Shown: positions 28,657-39,374, counted from the first letter of the stretch. The stretch: 47,771 bases of DNA from an uncultured Akkermansia sp. (GCA_947632055.1 CANRNS010000005.1:1-47771), one strand, 5' to 3'. A program made the numbers and translations. The notes: a model not told the origin generated them from the sequence alone.

Positions 28657-29051
28657 AACGGGACACCCCTCCAGGTACAGGGTGGCTGTGTTTGCCGTTC
28701 TCTATCGAGATTCGCCGATCCCCTGACCCATCGGGCCGCATTGGCGTGTCCCCGCTCTTCCTCTGCCCGCTGTGTTCTGTTCGGGGGAAAAGTATGCTTC
28801 TGCCGCTAACTCTCAACATAATTCGCTCTTCCTCAGGACAAGAGCATGACGCTGTATTAGCGGGTTTGAGAAGATTGTTCGGTGCATTTTTCAAGGAGGC
28901 GTATCCAGAGTGGTGTGTTTATCAATATGGTTGACGGAGCACACAACAAACGCATTTTCCCATACGGTGACTCGGATTCTTGTGCCTGCATAATGGAAAA
29001 AAACGGGCATGATGCGATTCTCCCTTGAAATGCGAAAGGTCAAAGGATAGA

Positions 29052-30197
29052 ATGGGCGCGATGAGCAGCCTGCCGCCAGATCGACCCCTTCCCGACCAAG
29101 TCAAACAAGCACCGCAGCATGTCATGGGGGAGGGGACGCGCGTTCTCATTGCAACGGCAGCCGCCTTTATTGTACTTTTTGGTCTCAGGTATACTCGGGA
29201 AATTACCGTGCCGATTGTGCTGGCTGCTTTTTTGGCAATCGTGAGCTACCCGATTACAGAATTACTGCGCAAACTGATACGTTTTCCCCATTGGCTGGCC
29301 GTTACCTGCACCGTGGTGGTCGATATGGGGGTGCTCTACGGTTTGGTTTGTTTCGTCAAGTTTCTGGCAGCCGATATGAAAGCTACTCTGCAGGGCAATT
29401 TCATGCCGCATCTGGAGCACCGTGTGAATGAATTGCTAACCTGGGCCGACCAGTTCTTTTTTGGCGAACAGCTGCGCAACCTTTTCGATTCGCCCATGAG
29501 TCTCATCAACAGCCAGCAAATTATTGCTCTTTCGCAATCTCTCACCGGACAAATTGTGTCCTTTATGTCGGTTACTGTGCTGGTCCTCATTTTGATGACT
29601 TTCATGTTGGGTGAGGCGCCGCTTTTCCGGCGTAATCTGAATAACCTTCCCAATAGCCTGCAAGGGAAGCTCAAAGTAATTACAGCACTGCGTGGGGTGC
29701 AGAAATATTTGATTATAAAGACGCTTGCAAGTGTGAGTACCGGATTGCTCGCATGGGCGCTCTGCCACTTTTTGCAGGTGCCCTTTGCCTTTATGTGGGG
29801 ATTTGTGGCCTGTGCTCTCAACTTTATACCAACGATCGGCTCCATTGTAGCAGCCATACCGCCCATTCTGCTTGCACTCGTTATGTTGGATTGGGGAACC
29901 ATGTTCATTGTGGCCGGTGGGTATTTAGGCATCAACTTTGCCATAGGCAATGGAATTGAGCCTTTGTTCTTGGGTAAGCAATTTGGCATAGCAACTTCCA
30001 TGGTATTGGTTTCCGTCATTGTATGGGGGTGGGTATGGGGACCGATAGGGATGCTGCTAGCCGTGCCTTTTACCATGTTCCTGAAGTTGGCCATGGAAAA
30101 CTCGCCGGATTTGCAGTGGGTAGCGGTCATCATTGATGATGCTCCGCAGCCGGAGGAGCAACTGAAGGAGCACCAGCCAACTGCTAGTCATCCTTAA
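29052..30197 (+). CDS. AI-2E family transporter (YdiK/PerM-type permease)
   Basis: Multi-TM protein with conserved GFVACALNFIPTIGSIVAAIPPILLAL and NGIEPLFLGKQFGIATSMVLVSVIVWGWVWGPIGMLLAVPFT. Confidence 0.92.
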   Translation: MGAMSSLPPDRPLPDQVKQAPQHVMGEGTRVLIATAAAFIVLFGLRYTREITVPIVLAAFLAIVSYPITELLRKLIRFPHWLAVTCTVVVDMGVLYGLVCFVKFLAADMKATLQGNFMPHLEHRVNELLTWADQFFFGEQLRNLFDSPMSLINSQQIIALSQSLTGQIVSFMSVTVLVLILMTFMLGEAPLFRRNLNNLPNSLQGKLKVITALRGVQKYLIIKTLASVSTGLLAWALCHFLQVPFAFMWGFVACALNFIPTIGSIVAAIPPILLALVMLDWGTMFIVAGGYLGINFAIGNGIEPLFLGKQFGIATSMVLVSVIVWGWVWGPIGMLLAVPFTMFLKLAMENSPDLQWVAVIIDDAPQPEEQLKEHQPTASHP

Positions 30198-30225
30198 TTT
30201 TCATCGAGTACAAAATTACCATTTT

Positions 30226-31515
30226 ATGCACCAATTCGCTTATAAAAAAGGCATATTGCATTGCGAAGATGTGGACCTCTCCCGCATTGCAGAAACATAC
30301 GGTACACCCACCTTTGTGTACAGCAGAAACACGATTCTGGCAGACCTGGAAGAATTTCAGCGTGCCTTTGCCGGGCTGGACACGCATATCGCCTACGCTG
30401 TCAAGGCGTGCTCCAATGGAGCGATCTTGAGGCTCATGGCGCAGCGAGGCGTGGGCTTTGACATCGTATCTGGCGGAGAACTGTGGCGTATCATACGCGC
30501 GGGGGGCGATCCCGCCGCATGCACTTATGCCGGCGTAGCCAAGACTGAACCGGAGATACGCTATGCGCTTGAGTGCGGCATATACTGTTTTATTTGCGAA
30601 AGTGAAAATGAGCTGCGAACCATCAACAGCATTGCTGCAGACATGGGAAAACAGGCTCCCGTAGCCGTCCGAGTAAATCCTAATGTGGATGCTCACACTC
30701 ACAAATACATTACCACCGGCACCCACGAGAATAAATTCGGCGTGGATATATCTCGCATTGAGGCGCTCTATGCCACGATAGCTGCCGAGCTGCCACACTT
30801 GCGCATCCGCGGTTTACAGATGCACATTGGGTCCCAACTCACCGAGGTGCAGCCGTTTGTGGCAGCCGTACAGAAAGTTTCTCCGTTGGTTGCCCAATTC
30901 AAGGACCTCTACGATATTGAGTTTTGGAGCATCGGAGGCGGCATTGGCATCGTGTATGACGGTTGCCTGGCTTCTGGCTCTGCAGATTGGTGGAAAGATC
31001 ACCCGGAGCAAATGAGTATTCGTTCCTATGCCGAGGCGCTCATTCCCTTGCTCAGACCACTTGGACTGCGCATTGTGCTGGAACCGGGGCGACGCCTGGT
31101 TGGCAACGCCGGGGTGTTACTCACACGCTGTGTGTACGAGAAGCACGGCGAGAGCAAGCATTTCAAGATGATTGATGCAGGAATGAATGATATCATTCGT
31201 CCCGCTCTTTACGAGGGTTATCATGAGATATGGCCTGTACGGGAGCACAGCGATGAGGGAATCTTGGCTGATGTCGTAGGGCCCATATGCGAATCCGGCG
31301 ATTTTCAGGCACAAAACCGCCGTATCCCGGATGTAAAACCCGGTGAACTGCTCGCTGAAATGAGCGCCGGAGCATATGGTTTCAGCATGTCTTCCACCTA
31401 CAACTCCCGTCCATTGGCAGCAGAGGTGATGGTAGATGGTAACAAAGTTACTCTCATTCGCCGTCGGCAAACAATAGAACAGGTCGTGGAAGACGAGATC
31501 TTCCCAGAGGAATAA
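30226..31515 (+). CDS. lysA: Diaminopimelate decarboxylase
   Basis: AETYGTPTFVYSRNTI, AYAVKACSNGAILRLMAQRGVGFDIVSGGEL, HIGSQLTE, EPGRRLVGNAGVLLTRC, DAGMNDIIRPALYE, CESGDF; class III PLP decarboxylase motifs. Confidence 0.95.
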   Translation: MHQFAYKKGILHCEDVDLSRIAETYGTPTFVYSRNTILADLEEFQRAFAGLDTHIAYAVKACSNGAILRLMAQRGVGFDIVSGGELWRIIRAGGDPAACTYAGVAKTEPEIRYALECGIYCFICESENELRTINSIAADMGKQAPVAVRVNPNVDAHTHKYITTGTHENKFGVDISRIEALYATIAAELPHLRIRGLQMHIGSQLTEVQPFVAAVQKVSPLVAQFKDLYDIEFWSIGGGIGIVYDGCLASGSADWWKDHPEQMSIRSYAEALIPLLRPLGLRIVLEPGRRLVGNAGVLLTRCVYEKHGESKHFKMIDAGMNDIIRPALYEGYHEIWPVREHSDEGILADVVGPICESGDFQAQNRRIPDVKPGELLAEMSAGAYGFSMSSTYNSRPLAAEVMVDGNKVTLIRRRQTIEQVVEDEIFPEE

Positions 31516-31533
31516 CCGGCACCAACCCATCGT

Positions 31534-31983
31534 ATGGCACGTCTCTCCATACCTGAATATGTGATGGCGCTGGCGCACGTTGCAGCCCTGCGTTCTGAAG
31601 ACCCCTATCGCAAGGTGGGCGCCGCAGCTTTGGATGCCGATAACCGAGTCATCGGCACTGCCTACAATGGACTGTACCCCGGATTTACTGCGTCTGCTGA
31701 CTTTTGGGCATCGCGTGATGAACGGCAGAAGTACATGCTGCACGCAGAAATTAATTTGTGTAGTCTTTTTAAGCGAGGAGAAGCTAAAATTGTAGCCTGC
31801 ACGACCATGCCGTGTACTTCTTGCATGCAGGCGCTATGTGCACATGGAGTGAAAACTATTTACTACGGGGAAGACTACGAAAAGTCTGAGGCGAGAGCCA
31901 TAGCAGACCTCTATGGCGTACAGCTCACATGCGTGCCGAATTATCCCTTGTCTGATCTGCCTCTTTTACCAGGCGAGAGGTGA
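31534..31983 (+). CDS. Deoxycytidylate/cytidine deaminase family protein (dCMP deaminase-like)
   Basis: Zinc deaminase motifs HAEIN and TTMPCTSCMQAL. Confidence 0.88.
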   Translation: MARLSIPEYVMALAHVAALRSEDPYRKVGAAALDADNRVIGTAYNGLYPGFTASADFWASRDERQKYMLHAEINLCSLFKRGEAKIVACTTMPCTSCMQALCAHGVKTIYYGEDYEKSEARAIADLYGVQLTCVPNYPLSDLPLLPGER

Positions 31984-31984
31984 T

Positions 31985-32440
31985 TTACGCGCGGCGCAGC
32001 AGAGCGGTCAACTCCTGCTGGAAGCTCTGCATCTCATCCGCGGAGGGTGTGCCGCTCAGCTGGCTCCAGCCGAAACGCCCCAGCTGATCAATTTGCCAGG
32101 CGCCTTCTGCTCCGCCGGGGAAATGAGCCTTGCCAGAAAGCAGGGTGCCGGGTAATTGCAAATCGTCCAACTCCACACGCACCTTCCCGCTTTGCTCGAC
32201 CGGGGAAGTTTCCTGCATTGTTTGCTGCTGTGCATCGGGCGATGATGCCTCCGGCGTCCCTTTCTCAGTCTCTGTTACGAGTTCAATGCCGTGGTCCAAC
32301 ATTAAAAATCTCACCTCCATGTATGTGAGATGCAAGCCAAACTCGCTCTGCAGTTTTTTCTGAATGCCATTGAGGTCTACTTTTTCCGCCGCCCAAGCCT
32401 TAATAGCAGCAAGCTGTTGTTCATTCACCATCGTGCTCAT
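31985..32440 (-). CDS. Hypothetical protein
   Basis: ORF MSTMVNEQQLAAIKAWAAEKVDLNGIQKKLQSEFGLHLTYMEVRFLMLDHGIEL...; the longer 32554 start runs through the rpsT terminator hairpin, so an internal start is preferred. Confidence 0.65.
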   Translation of the reverse strand: MSTMVNEQQLAAIKAWAAEKVDLNGIQKKLQSEFGLHLTYMEVRFLMLDHGIELVTETEKGTPEASSPDAQQQTMQETSPVEQSGKVRVELDDLQLPGTLLSGKAHFPGGAEGAWQIDQLGRFGWSQLSGTPSADEMQSFQQELTALLRRA

Positions 32441-32492
32441 GCCTGCCATCATAGCATTCGGCGTTTGATATGTCAATTCAGGGGATCGTACC

Positions 32493-32530
32493 AAAAAAGG
32501 CAAGCGACCATACCTGGATGGTCGCTTGCC
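32493..32530 (-). terminator. Rho-independent terminator of rpsT
   Basis: 13-bp perfect stem GGCAAGCGACCAT/ATGGTCGCTTGCC (32499-32511/32518-32530), followed on the minus strand by TTTTTT. Confidence 0.92.
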
Positions 32531-32550
32531 ACAAATCATATGACGAATAC

Positions 32551-32814
32551 TCAAGAGAGCGTTGCTATAGCCTTGGCGGCTTTACTTTTGTAGTTGGCTG
32601 CACGATTGGGGTGGACAGTACCCTTTTTGGCCGCCTTATCCACAGCAGAAGCAAAACGATTGTAGGCGCCAAGAGCCGCTTCTTTATCCTTTTGCGCTAC
32701 AGCCGCGCCCACTTTCTTGCGGAGCGTGCGCACACGCGACATGGTGGCGCGGTTGGCTGCAGTGCGAGTTTCAGTCTGGCGAATGCGCTTTTTTGCGGAC
32801 AGTGTATGTGCCAT
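32551..32814 (-). CDS. rpsT: 30S ribosomal protein S20
   Basis: MAHTLSAKKRIRQTETRTAANRATMSRVRTLRKKVGAAVAQKDKEAALGAYNRFASAVDKAAKKGTVHPNRAANYKSKAAKAIATL; canonical bS20. Confidence 0.97.
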   Translation of the reverse strand: MAHTLSAKKRIRQTETRTAANRATMSRVRTLRKKVGAAVAQKDKEAALGAYNRFASAVDKAAKKGTVHPNRAANYKSKAAKAIATLS

Positions 32815-33798
32815 AGTTCTATAAAGTACGTCTTAGTGGGGGCAAGTTTACACCAACTATTTCCTTTGTCAAGAAAATTGCGGGCGAAAATTGTTCGAAT
32901 CGGAATAAATTGAGTGAATGGGCAAAACTGAAAGATGCTCGCCCATGTCACAGGGCTCTCTAATGGACATGAATTTTTTAATGGGACGAGCTCCTGATAT
33001 ATCCGGCACAGTCGTGGTTCCAGCTTCTTGGTGCAAGCAATCGTGAGGTGCATGGCAATGTTCTGTGCCAGATTTCGCATGGGAAACATGCGCCTGCCCG
33101 CACTGCTTGCCCCGCAGGGATGTCCGCGTGAATTTTCTTTTTTACATGACCGACTCTCTGTGTTGGTGGCGCAGGGGTGCTTTTCTCCATATCCGAGTGC
33201 GCTTCTCTTGTCGCTTCCCTTGCCATCATACTTTCACCCTGCTCATGGTACGGAACCGTGCGATTTCGTATGTCACTTCAACGCGATTGTGTGAGCTCGC
33301 CGCGAATCAACTCGATTGGCGCCTATTTTCAGAAGCGCTGTGACATTGTCTTTTGCGAAATGGAAAAGTGGCCATGCGCCCCATGTCGCGCGCCCCTGTT
33401 TTCCTGTGTCCTCCGGAGACCTCTGCGTCAACGACTCAGCTATTCGCATCTTCTTTTATCGTCAAGAGGAATAGAAACCTTATTTTATTGATGGTTAATC
33501 TAATAGGATTGTAGACATGATAAAAATCAACAGGAGAATCAAATGTCAAGCAAAGTTAATAATGAGATGCAAACGTAAAAAAATTTTTTTGTCGTGGAAC
33601 ACCCATGGAACCGATAATAACAAAATATATAAATTGATCCGGGTGCAAAAAACTTTTCAAGGGAAGTATCCCATGGCATCATCCTCCCCAACAGCGCATC
33701 GGGATGGAAACACGCCTGGTCACTCCTCATACAATCCGGTCGCGGAGACCTTGCAAGTGAGTTAAACGGTGCAACAATACAGAGAGAAGAAGGACGGA

Positions 33799-35223
33799 AT
33801 GAAAGCCGAAGATAAAGAGAAGTGCTTATGGGCGGATATCGTGGATGATATGCGCCGCCGGGGTGACGTGGGGATGTATGGACTGGAGAATTACATCTGC
33901 AAGTTGCAACTCAGGAAAGATACGGGAACAAAGTTGATTTTGGAGTACCCTGCGGATTTGCCAATCATGTGGCTGGAACTCAACTACAAGGAAAACATAG
34001 CTAATTCGGCGGCTTGCGTGATGCAAGCGGCGCGTGAGATCGAGTTTGTGCCGCATGCTGCGCAGCGAGATGTCGAGTCGAGCCATGCTTGCACGCCAAA
34101 CTTGCCCATGTTGGTTCTTCCTGAACCTTCCGAACAGGCGGATTTATGCCCTCCTTCCTCAAAACGTCGAACTGTGCGCAAAACGGATTCATTCAACAGT
34201 GGGTTGAATGAAGAATACGATTTTGACTCCTTTGTAGTCGGCGACAATAGTGAGTTCGCCTATGCCGCCGCTCAAGCCACCGCTCAACAACCCGGCAAAT
34301 ATAACCCTCTCTTTATTCATGGTAGCTCTGGCCTGGGAAAGACGCATCTCCTGCAAGCTATCGGCAACTCGATGCGTAAGGTGGACGATGAGGCGCGCGT
34401 GCTCTATGTGACCGGCGAAAACTTCACCAACAGCTATATTGATGCTCTGGCAAGCAAAGGAGATGCCCTGCGTAACTTCCGCCGTAAGTTTCGTAGGGCG
34501 GACGTGTTGCTCATTGACGATGTCCAGTTTCTCGCCCACAAGGGCAAGACACAGGAAGAATTTTTTTACACGTTCAATGCCCTCTTTGAGAGCGGCAAGC
34601 AGATCGTACTCACGGCAGACTGCCCGGCCGCCGATATCATTGACTTTGATGAGCGTCTCAAATCACGCTTTGTGCAGGGGCTCTCTGTTGCGCTGCGCGC
34701 TCCTTCCTACGAAACTCGAATGGCCATCCTGCGTGCCAAGCGTTGGCGCAAGCGCAGTGAATTGCTGAGCGACGAAGTGCTGGACTTCTTGGCAAAAAGC
34801 ATTACGCGCTCTGTACGCCGACTGGAGGGAGCGCTGACACGCCTTGCCACCTTTGCTTCGTTCTCCCACCGCCGACCCACTGTACAGGAAGCTCGTGCAC
34901 AGTTGCGCGAATTCATGTATGAGGAACCTGCAGCACGTCTTGCCATCAAGGATATCCAGCAGTGCGTGGCGGATGAATACCACTTGCGTGTAGCCGATCT
35001 TAACGGAAGACGGCGTACGGCAAATATCGCTCAACCGCGGCAAGTTGCCATGTTTCTGGCGCGCCACCACACTGCCTGTTCGTTGCAGGATATCGGAGCG
35101 GCTTTTGGTGGACGTGATCACGGCACCGTCATTCACGCCACACGCACTATTGAGCAACGCTTGGCAAACCAGCCTCAGCTGCGTGAATCGGTAGGTCGCA
35201 TCATGGCTGCGCTCGGAGTTTGA
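33799..35223 (+). CDS. dnaA: Chromosomal replication initiator protein DnaA
   Basis: Domain I-like N-terminus, NPLFIHGSSGLGKTHLLQAIGN Walker A, DVLLIDDVQFL Walker B, C-terminal AFGGRDHGTVIHATRTIEQRL DnaA-box-binding motif. ATG at 33799 preceded by an AAGGA-type RBS. Confidence 0.93.
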   Translation: MKAEDKEKCLWADIVDDMRRRGDVGMYGLENYICKLQLRKDTGTKLILEYPADLPIMWLELNYKENIANSAACVMQAAREIEFVPHAAQRDVESSHACTPNLPMLVLPEPSEQADLCPPSSKRRTVRKTDSFNSGLNEEYDFDSFVVGDNSEFAYAAAQATAQQPGKYNPLFIHGSSGLGKTHLLQAIGNSMRKVDDEARVLYVTGENFTNSYIDALASKGDALRNFRRKFRRADVLLIDDVQFLAHKGKTQEEFFYTFNALFESGKQIVLTADCPAADIIDFDERLKSRFVQGLSVALRAPSYETRMAILRAKRWRKRSELLSDEVLDFLAKSITRSVRRLEGALTRLATFASFSHRRPTVQEARAQLREFMYEEPAARLAIKDIQQCVADEYHLRVADLNGRRRTANIAQPRQVAMFLARHHTACSLQDIGAAFGGRDHGTVIHATRTIEQRLANQPQLRESVGRIMAALGV

Positions 35224-35243
35224 TTTTTTCACATACTGCGGCC

Positions 35244-36638
35244 ATGGAAGCACACGAAAAGAAGTCACGCGCTGCGTGGTCATCCGTACTTTGGAGTACC
35301 GTGCTTACCGTGCTCAAACTTGTGGTTGGCATCATCACTGGTTCGCTTGGCATCCTCTCTGAGGCCCTGCACAGCATGCTTGACCTGCTTGCCGCGCTAG
35401 GCACGCTTTTTGCCGTAAAGGTGGCGGCTCGACCGGCGGATGAAGACCATCCGTACGGACACGGCAAGGTGGAAAACTTGATGGCTTTGGCAGAGACGTT
35501 GCTGTTGCTCGGCACGGCCATCTGGGTGATCCGGGAGGCTATTCACCGGCTCATGAGTGATGATCCGAATGCGTTGAGTGTGGATATTTCGCTCTGGGCT
35601 TTCCTGGTCATTATTGTATCACTTGTTGTAGATATTAACCGCTCAGCTATGCTGCGCCGCGCGGCTCGAGAAACGAACAGTGCCGCCTTGGCAGCCGATG
35701 CTGCGCACTTTTCGAGCGATATTTGGAGCAGCGCTGCAGTGCTTGTGGGCATCACCGGAGCTGCGCTTGCCAACCAAGTCACGCCGGAATCGCCTTTGCA
35801 CTGGTTGCTTATTCGCGCCGACGTGTTCTCCTCACTGGTGGTATCCATCATCATTCTGCATATTTGCAAAGTGCTGGGCGTGCAGGCCATTAACAATCTC
35901 ATGGATCGTACGGATCCCGTTCTCTACGCGCAGATCAGCTCGCTGATGGCCGAACAAATGCCCGTTTATCCATTGCGGTACCTGCGCGCCCGCTCGGTCG
36001 GCAACACCACTTACATCGAAATGGTTGTTGGCATGCCACGCGAGCTGCACATCGACACGGCGCATGAAATTGCAGATGCCATCGAAGCCCTTGTGGAACG
36101 CTCCATCCCGGGTGCCGAAACATTGGTACATATGCAACCGGAAAATACCGAACCCGATTCTTCGGAGCAGCTCATCCGTCAAATCGCTCTTACGCATCGC
36201 ATGGGGGTGCACTCCTTGCGTCTTTTGGAGGCTGACCAGGGGTTGTTGATTTTCACTGATCTGGAGTTGCCTCCGCAAGCCACGTTGGAATCTTGGGCCG
36301 TACCCGTGCAAGCTTTCCGTGCCGAAGTAGCGCGCCGCCTGCAGGCTGATGCCGTCTTCGTGCATATCGAGCCCAACATGCGCACACTCCCGCATTTTGA
36401 GCAATCAGTCCCTGCCGACTGGGAGGCGCTCGTGCGCCACACGATGAAAGAGATCAACGGTCCATCCCCTTCCTCGATTTACCTGTACACGCGCGGCTCA
36501 CAACGGGTATGTTTTGTCTGCATTCCCGCTAACCCCGCACTCACCATTGCCCAAAGTCACGATTTCCTTACGCGCCTCACAAACGAGCTTACCGCTGCAC
36601 TTCCCCGGATTGCGCGCATTTTTGTGGTGTACGAATGA
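35244..36638 (+). CDS. Cation diffusion facilitator (CDF) family transporter
   Basis: Multi-TM; GSLGILSEALHSMLDLLAALGTLFAVKVAARPADEDHPYGHGKVENLMAL, AADAAHFSSDIWSSAAVLVG, NNLMDRTDP; CDF metal site motifs. Confidence 0.93.
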   Translation: MEAHEKKSRAAWSSVLWSTVLTVLKLVVGIITGSLGILSEALHSMLDLLAALGTLFAVKVAARPADEDHPYGHGKVENLMALAETLLLLGTAIWVIREAIHRLMSDDPNALSVDISLWAFLVIIVSLVVDINRSAMLRRAARETNSAALAADAAHFSSDIWSSAAVLVGITGAALANQVTPESPLHWLLIRADVFSSLVVSIIILHICKVLGVQAINNLMDRTDPVLYAQISSLMAEQMPVYPLRYLRARSVGNTTYIEMVVGMPRELHIDTAHEIADAIEALVERSIPGAETLVHMQPENTEPDSSEQLIRQIALTHRMGVHSLRLLEADQGLLIFTDLELPPQATLESWAVPVQAFRAEVARRLQADAVFVHIEPNMRTLPHFEQSVPADWEALVRHTMKEINGPSPSSIYLYTRGSQRVCFVCIPANPALTIAQSHDFLTRLTNELTAALPRIARIFVVYE

Positions 36639-36676
36639 TCAGCAGGTGCGACCACTTGCACACCTGAGCCAATACG

Positions 36677-37825
36677 TCAGTGGGCGTCCTCTGATGCAAC
36701 TTCGGAAGGTTGAATGGGGGACTTTTCCAGCGCGTGCCAAGCCCAGATGATATAGGCCAAAACGAAGGGGACGAGCAGGGACACGGCGCTCATGACTTTG
36801 AGCGTGTAGGGACTGGAGCAACTATTGGCCAAGGTGAGGGAGGAAGCCGGGTCCGCCAGCGATGGGTAATAGATGCCGCCGTTCCAACCCGCAGTGAGCA
36901 GCAACGCCAATACCGTCAGCACCGAACCCAAACCAGCGCTCCAAATACCGCAGCGGCTCGCGGGCTTCACCAACGGGGTGAACAGTCCCACCAGTACCAG
37001 AACAACTCCCGCCAGCAATGTCGCAAGCACCACGGGCATGTTCAGCAATGCATGCAGGTATCGGTACGGTTCCGCCACCACAGTTGGACCGGCCCCTGCC
37101 GCCACAACGAATCCGGCGCTCGTAAGCCAAAACCAGGCAAAGCTCAGGAAAAAGATGAGAAAAAGACCGATTTCCCAGGGCAACATGCTGCGGCTGCGTG
37201 TTCGTACTTCATCATCTTCGATGCGATTGAGGAAATACAGATGTGCCAGACAGCGGGAAAGCATAAGCACGGTCAGCCCGAGCAGCACATTGCGCACATC
37301 CAACACGGCTTCCAATCCATGCCAGGAATTTGCCCAGCGCGAGATGACAGGCGGCTCACCCGGCAACACGATAGCCTGTTTATCGATGACAAACTCCGCT
37401 CCGAAGAAGAGCGTGCCCACGGCGGTGCCAACGAGCAAAGGTCCTAGCAGACCATTAAGTATAAGAAACACGCGATAGGTCGTTGTGCCGAGCAAATTGG
37501 ATTGCTTGAGTTGGAATTCGTACGACACTGCCTGAATGACAAAGCAGAGCAATATGAGCATCCATACCCAATATGCTCCTCCGAAACTTGTGGAGTAAAA
37601 AAGCGGGAACGAGGCAAAAAACGCCCCGCCAAAAGTCACCAACGTCGTGAAGGTGAGCTCCCATTTGCGCCCCGTGGCGAGCAAAAGCAGGCGACGTTGC
37701 TGCTCAGTACGACCAAGTGCGTACACGAGCGTTTGCCCTCCTTGCACAAACATGAGCATCACAAAGAGAGCTGCAAGCAGGGAGACGAGGAACCACCAAT
37801 ATTCTTGAAGAAATGTGTAGGTCAT
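36677..37825 (-). CDS. cydB: Cytochrome bd ubiquinol oxidase subunit II
   Basis: MTYTFLQEYWWFLVSLLAALFVMLMFVQGGQTLVYALGRTEQQRRLLLLATGRKWELTFTTLVTFGGAFFASFPLFYSTSFGGAYWVW; directly downstream of cydA. Confidence 0.93.
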   Translation of the reverse strand: MTYTFLQEYWWFLVSLLAALFVMLMFVQGGQTLVYALGRTEQQRRLLLLATGRKWELTFTTLVTFGGAFFASFPLFYSTSFGGAYWVWMLILLCFVIQAVSYEFQLKQSNLLGTTTYRVFLILNGLLGPLLVGTAVGTLFFGAEFVIDKQAIVLPGEPPVISRWANSWHGLEAVLDVRNVLLGLTVLMLSRCLAHLYFLNRIEDDEVRTRSRSMLPWEIGLFLIFFLSFAWFWLTSAGFVVAAGAGPTVVAEPYRYLHALLNMPVVLATLLAGVVLVLVGLFTPLVKPASRCGIWSAGLGSVLTVLALLLTAGWNGGIYYPSLADPASSLTLANSCSSPYTLKVMSAVSLLVPFVLAYIIWAWHALEKSPIQPSEVASEDAH

Positions 37826-37846
37826 GGGTTGAATCGGAGTGAGAGT

Positions 37847-39373
37847 TTATGCGCATTCTTTTTCAGGACCAGTAGAAATGGCACGCAACATGATACAGAG
37901 TTCTGCCACGAGAAGCAGCGTGAAGAGCACCGCAAATATCCAAAATGTTGTCTGCACGGAATGGACAGAAAGCTTGGACACCGCCGCACAGTTGGGCAAC
38001 AAATCTTGGATCGCCCACGGTTGGCGTCCCACTTCTGCCACAATCCAGCCAGCTTCACTAGCCGCATACGCCAGAGGAATGCTCAATAGCACTGCCAGCA
38101 GCGCTGGTTTCCACGCCGCTATGCGCTTGCCTGCCAAGAGTAATCCCGCGAAGAGCGCCAGGAAATACCCGCCGAGTATTACCATGACTCGGAAGGAATA
38201 GAACGTGATGGCTACTGGAGGCACCAGTTCTTCAGGTGTCCTGAGGTAGCCGTAGCCAAAGTAGGGGAAGTTTTCGCGCAGGATTCCTACTTGCTTGGCA
38301 TCCGTCCCACGTTTGCAATCGCGCAGGGCATTTATTGCCTTGCGTCCCAAGACCATCTTCTGCGCAGCAGAGGGCGCCGTCAGACCATCCTCGCCCACAT
38401 ATCCGCCTTCCAGCAAATTCTTGATGCCGGGTACATAACCATCCGGCGTATTGGTCGCCAAAATGGAGAGTCCGCAGGGTATTTCAAGCTTAAATAAAAA
38501 GGGATCTTCCTTAGGATTGGCCCAATCAATGCCGGACTTGAGGAGTCCTACGCCCACAAGTCCAACGCGATTACCACCTTCATAAAGCCCTTCCGCTGCG
38601 GCGAGTTTCATGGGCTGATGCCGGGCAATATCAACGCCGCTCTGGTGTCCGGTCGCCGCTGTAAGCAATGCTGCAAACAAGCCAAAAATGGAGGCCACAC
38701 GTATGCTGGCATGCGCGAAGTCTGTGTGCCGATTGCGTAGCAGGTACCACGCGCTTACTCCCACCACAAAAACACTGCCGAGTACCCATGAAGAAGTGAC
38801 TGTGTGCAAGAATTTGGTGACAGCCACAGGCGAGAGTGCCACGGCGGCAAAACTCACCATTTCGCTGCGCACGGTTTCGGGGTTGAACTCCATGCCTGTC
38901 GGATATTGCATCCATGAGTTGGCAACGAGAATCCACCACGCCGAAAATGTGGCGCCCAGCACAGTCATCCAAGTGGAGAGCAGGTGCGTCTTTCTCCCAA
39001 GCTTCTCCCAACCAAAAAACATGAGCGCGATAAAAGTGGCCTCCATGAAGAAAGCTACGATACCTTCCACCGCCAGCGGCGCACCAAAAATATCACCCAC
39101 AAACCAACTGTAGTTGCTCCAGTTCGTGCCGAACTCAAACTCCAGGATGATGCCGGTGGCCACACCCATGGCAAAGTTGATGCCAAAGAGCTTCATCCAA
39201 AAGCGCGTGGTCGCTTTCCAAAACACTCTGCCCGTGCGCACGTAGATAGTCTCCATGATGCACATGATCAGTCCCAGCCCAAGCGTGAGCGGCACGAAAA
39301 TCCAATGGTACATGGCCGTGAGCGCAAATTGAGCGCGCGACCAGTCGATGAGAGAGGTATCAATGGGTTCCAT
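37847..39373 (-). CDS. cydA: Cytochrome bd ubiquinol oxidase subunit I
   Basis: LIDWSRAQFALTAMYHWIFVPLTLGLGLIMCIMETIYVRTG, FGINFAMGVATGIILEFEFGTNWSNYSWFVGDIFGAPLAVEGIVAFFMEATFIALMFFGWEKL; CydA signature. Confidence 0.97.
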   Translation of the reverse strand: MEPIDTSLIDWSRAQFALTAMYHWIFVPLTLGLGLIMCIMETIYVRTGRVFWKATTRFWMKLFGINFAMGVATGIILEFEFGTNWSNYSWFVGDIFGAPLAVEGIVAFFMEATFIALMFFGWEKLGRKTHLLSTWMTVLGATFSAWWILVANSWMQYPTGMEFNPETVRSEMVSFAAVALSPVAVTKFLHTVTSSWVLGSVFVVGVSAWYLLRNRHTDFAHASIRVASIFGLFAALLTAATGHQSGVDIARHQPMKLAAAEGLYEGGNRVGLVGVGLLKSGIDWANPKEDPFLFKLEIPCGLSILATNTPDGYVPGIKNLLEGGYVGEDGLTAPSAAQKMVLGRKAINALRDCKRGTDAKQVGILRENFPYFGYGYLRTPEELVPPVAITFYSFRVMVILGGYFLALFAGLLLAGKRIAAWKPALLAVLLSIPLAYAASEAGWIVAEVGRQPWAIQDLLPNCAAVSKLSVHSVQTTFWIFAVLFTLLLVAELCIMLRAISTGPEKECA

Positions 39374-39374
39374 A

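Noticed and set aside
32893-32901. GTTCGAATC resembling a tRNA T-loop
   Set aside because: No matching acceptor, D or anticodon arms in the surrounding sequence.
33028-33491. Overlapping short plus-strand ORFs (88, 92 and 104 aa)
   Set aside because: Three frames overlap with no family resemblance, RBS or consistent composition; no support for coding.
32820-33798. Replication origin next to dnaA
   Set aside because: No cluster of DnaA boxes found by eye, and flanking genes mostly point toward rather than away from this region; kept only as a low-level observation.
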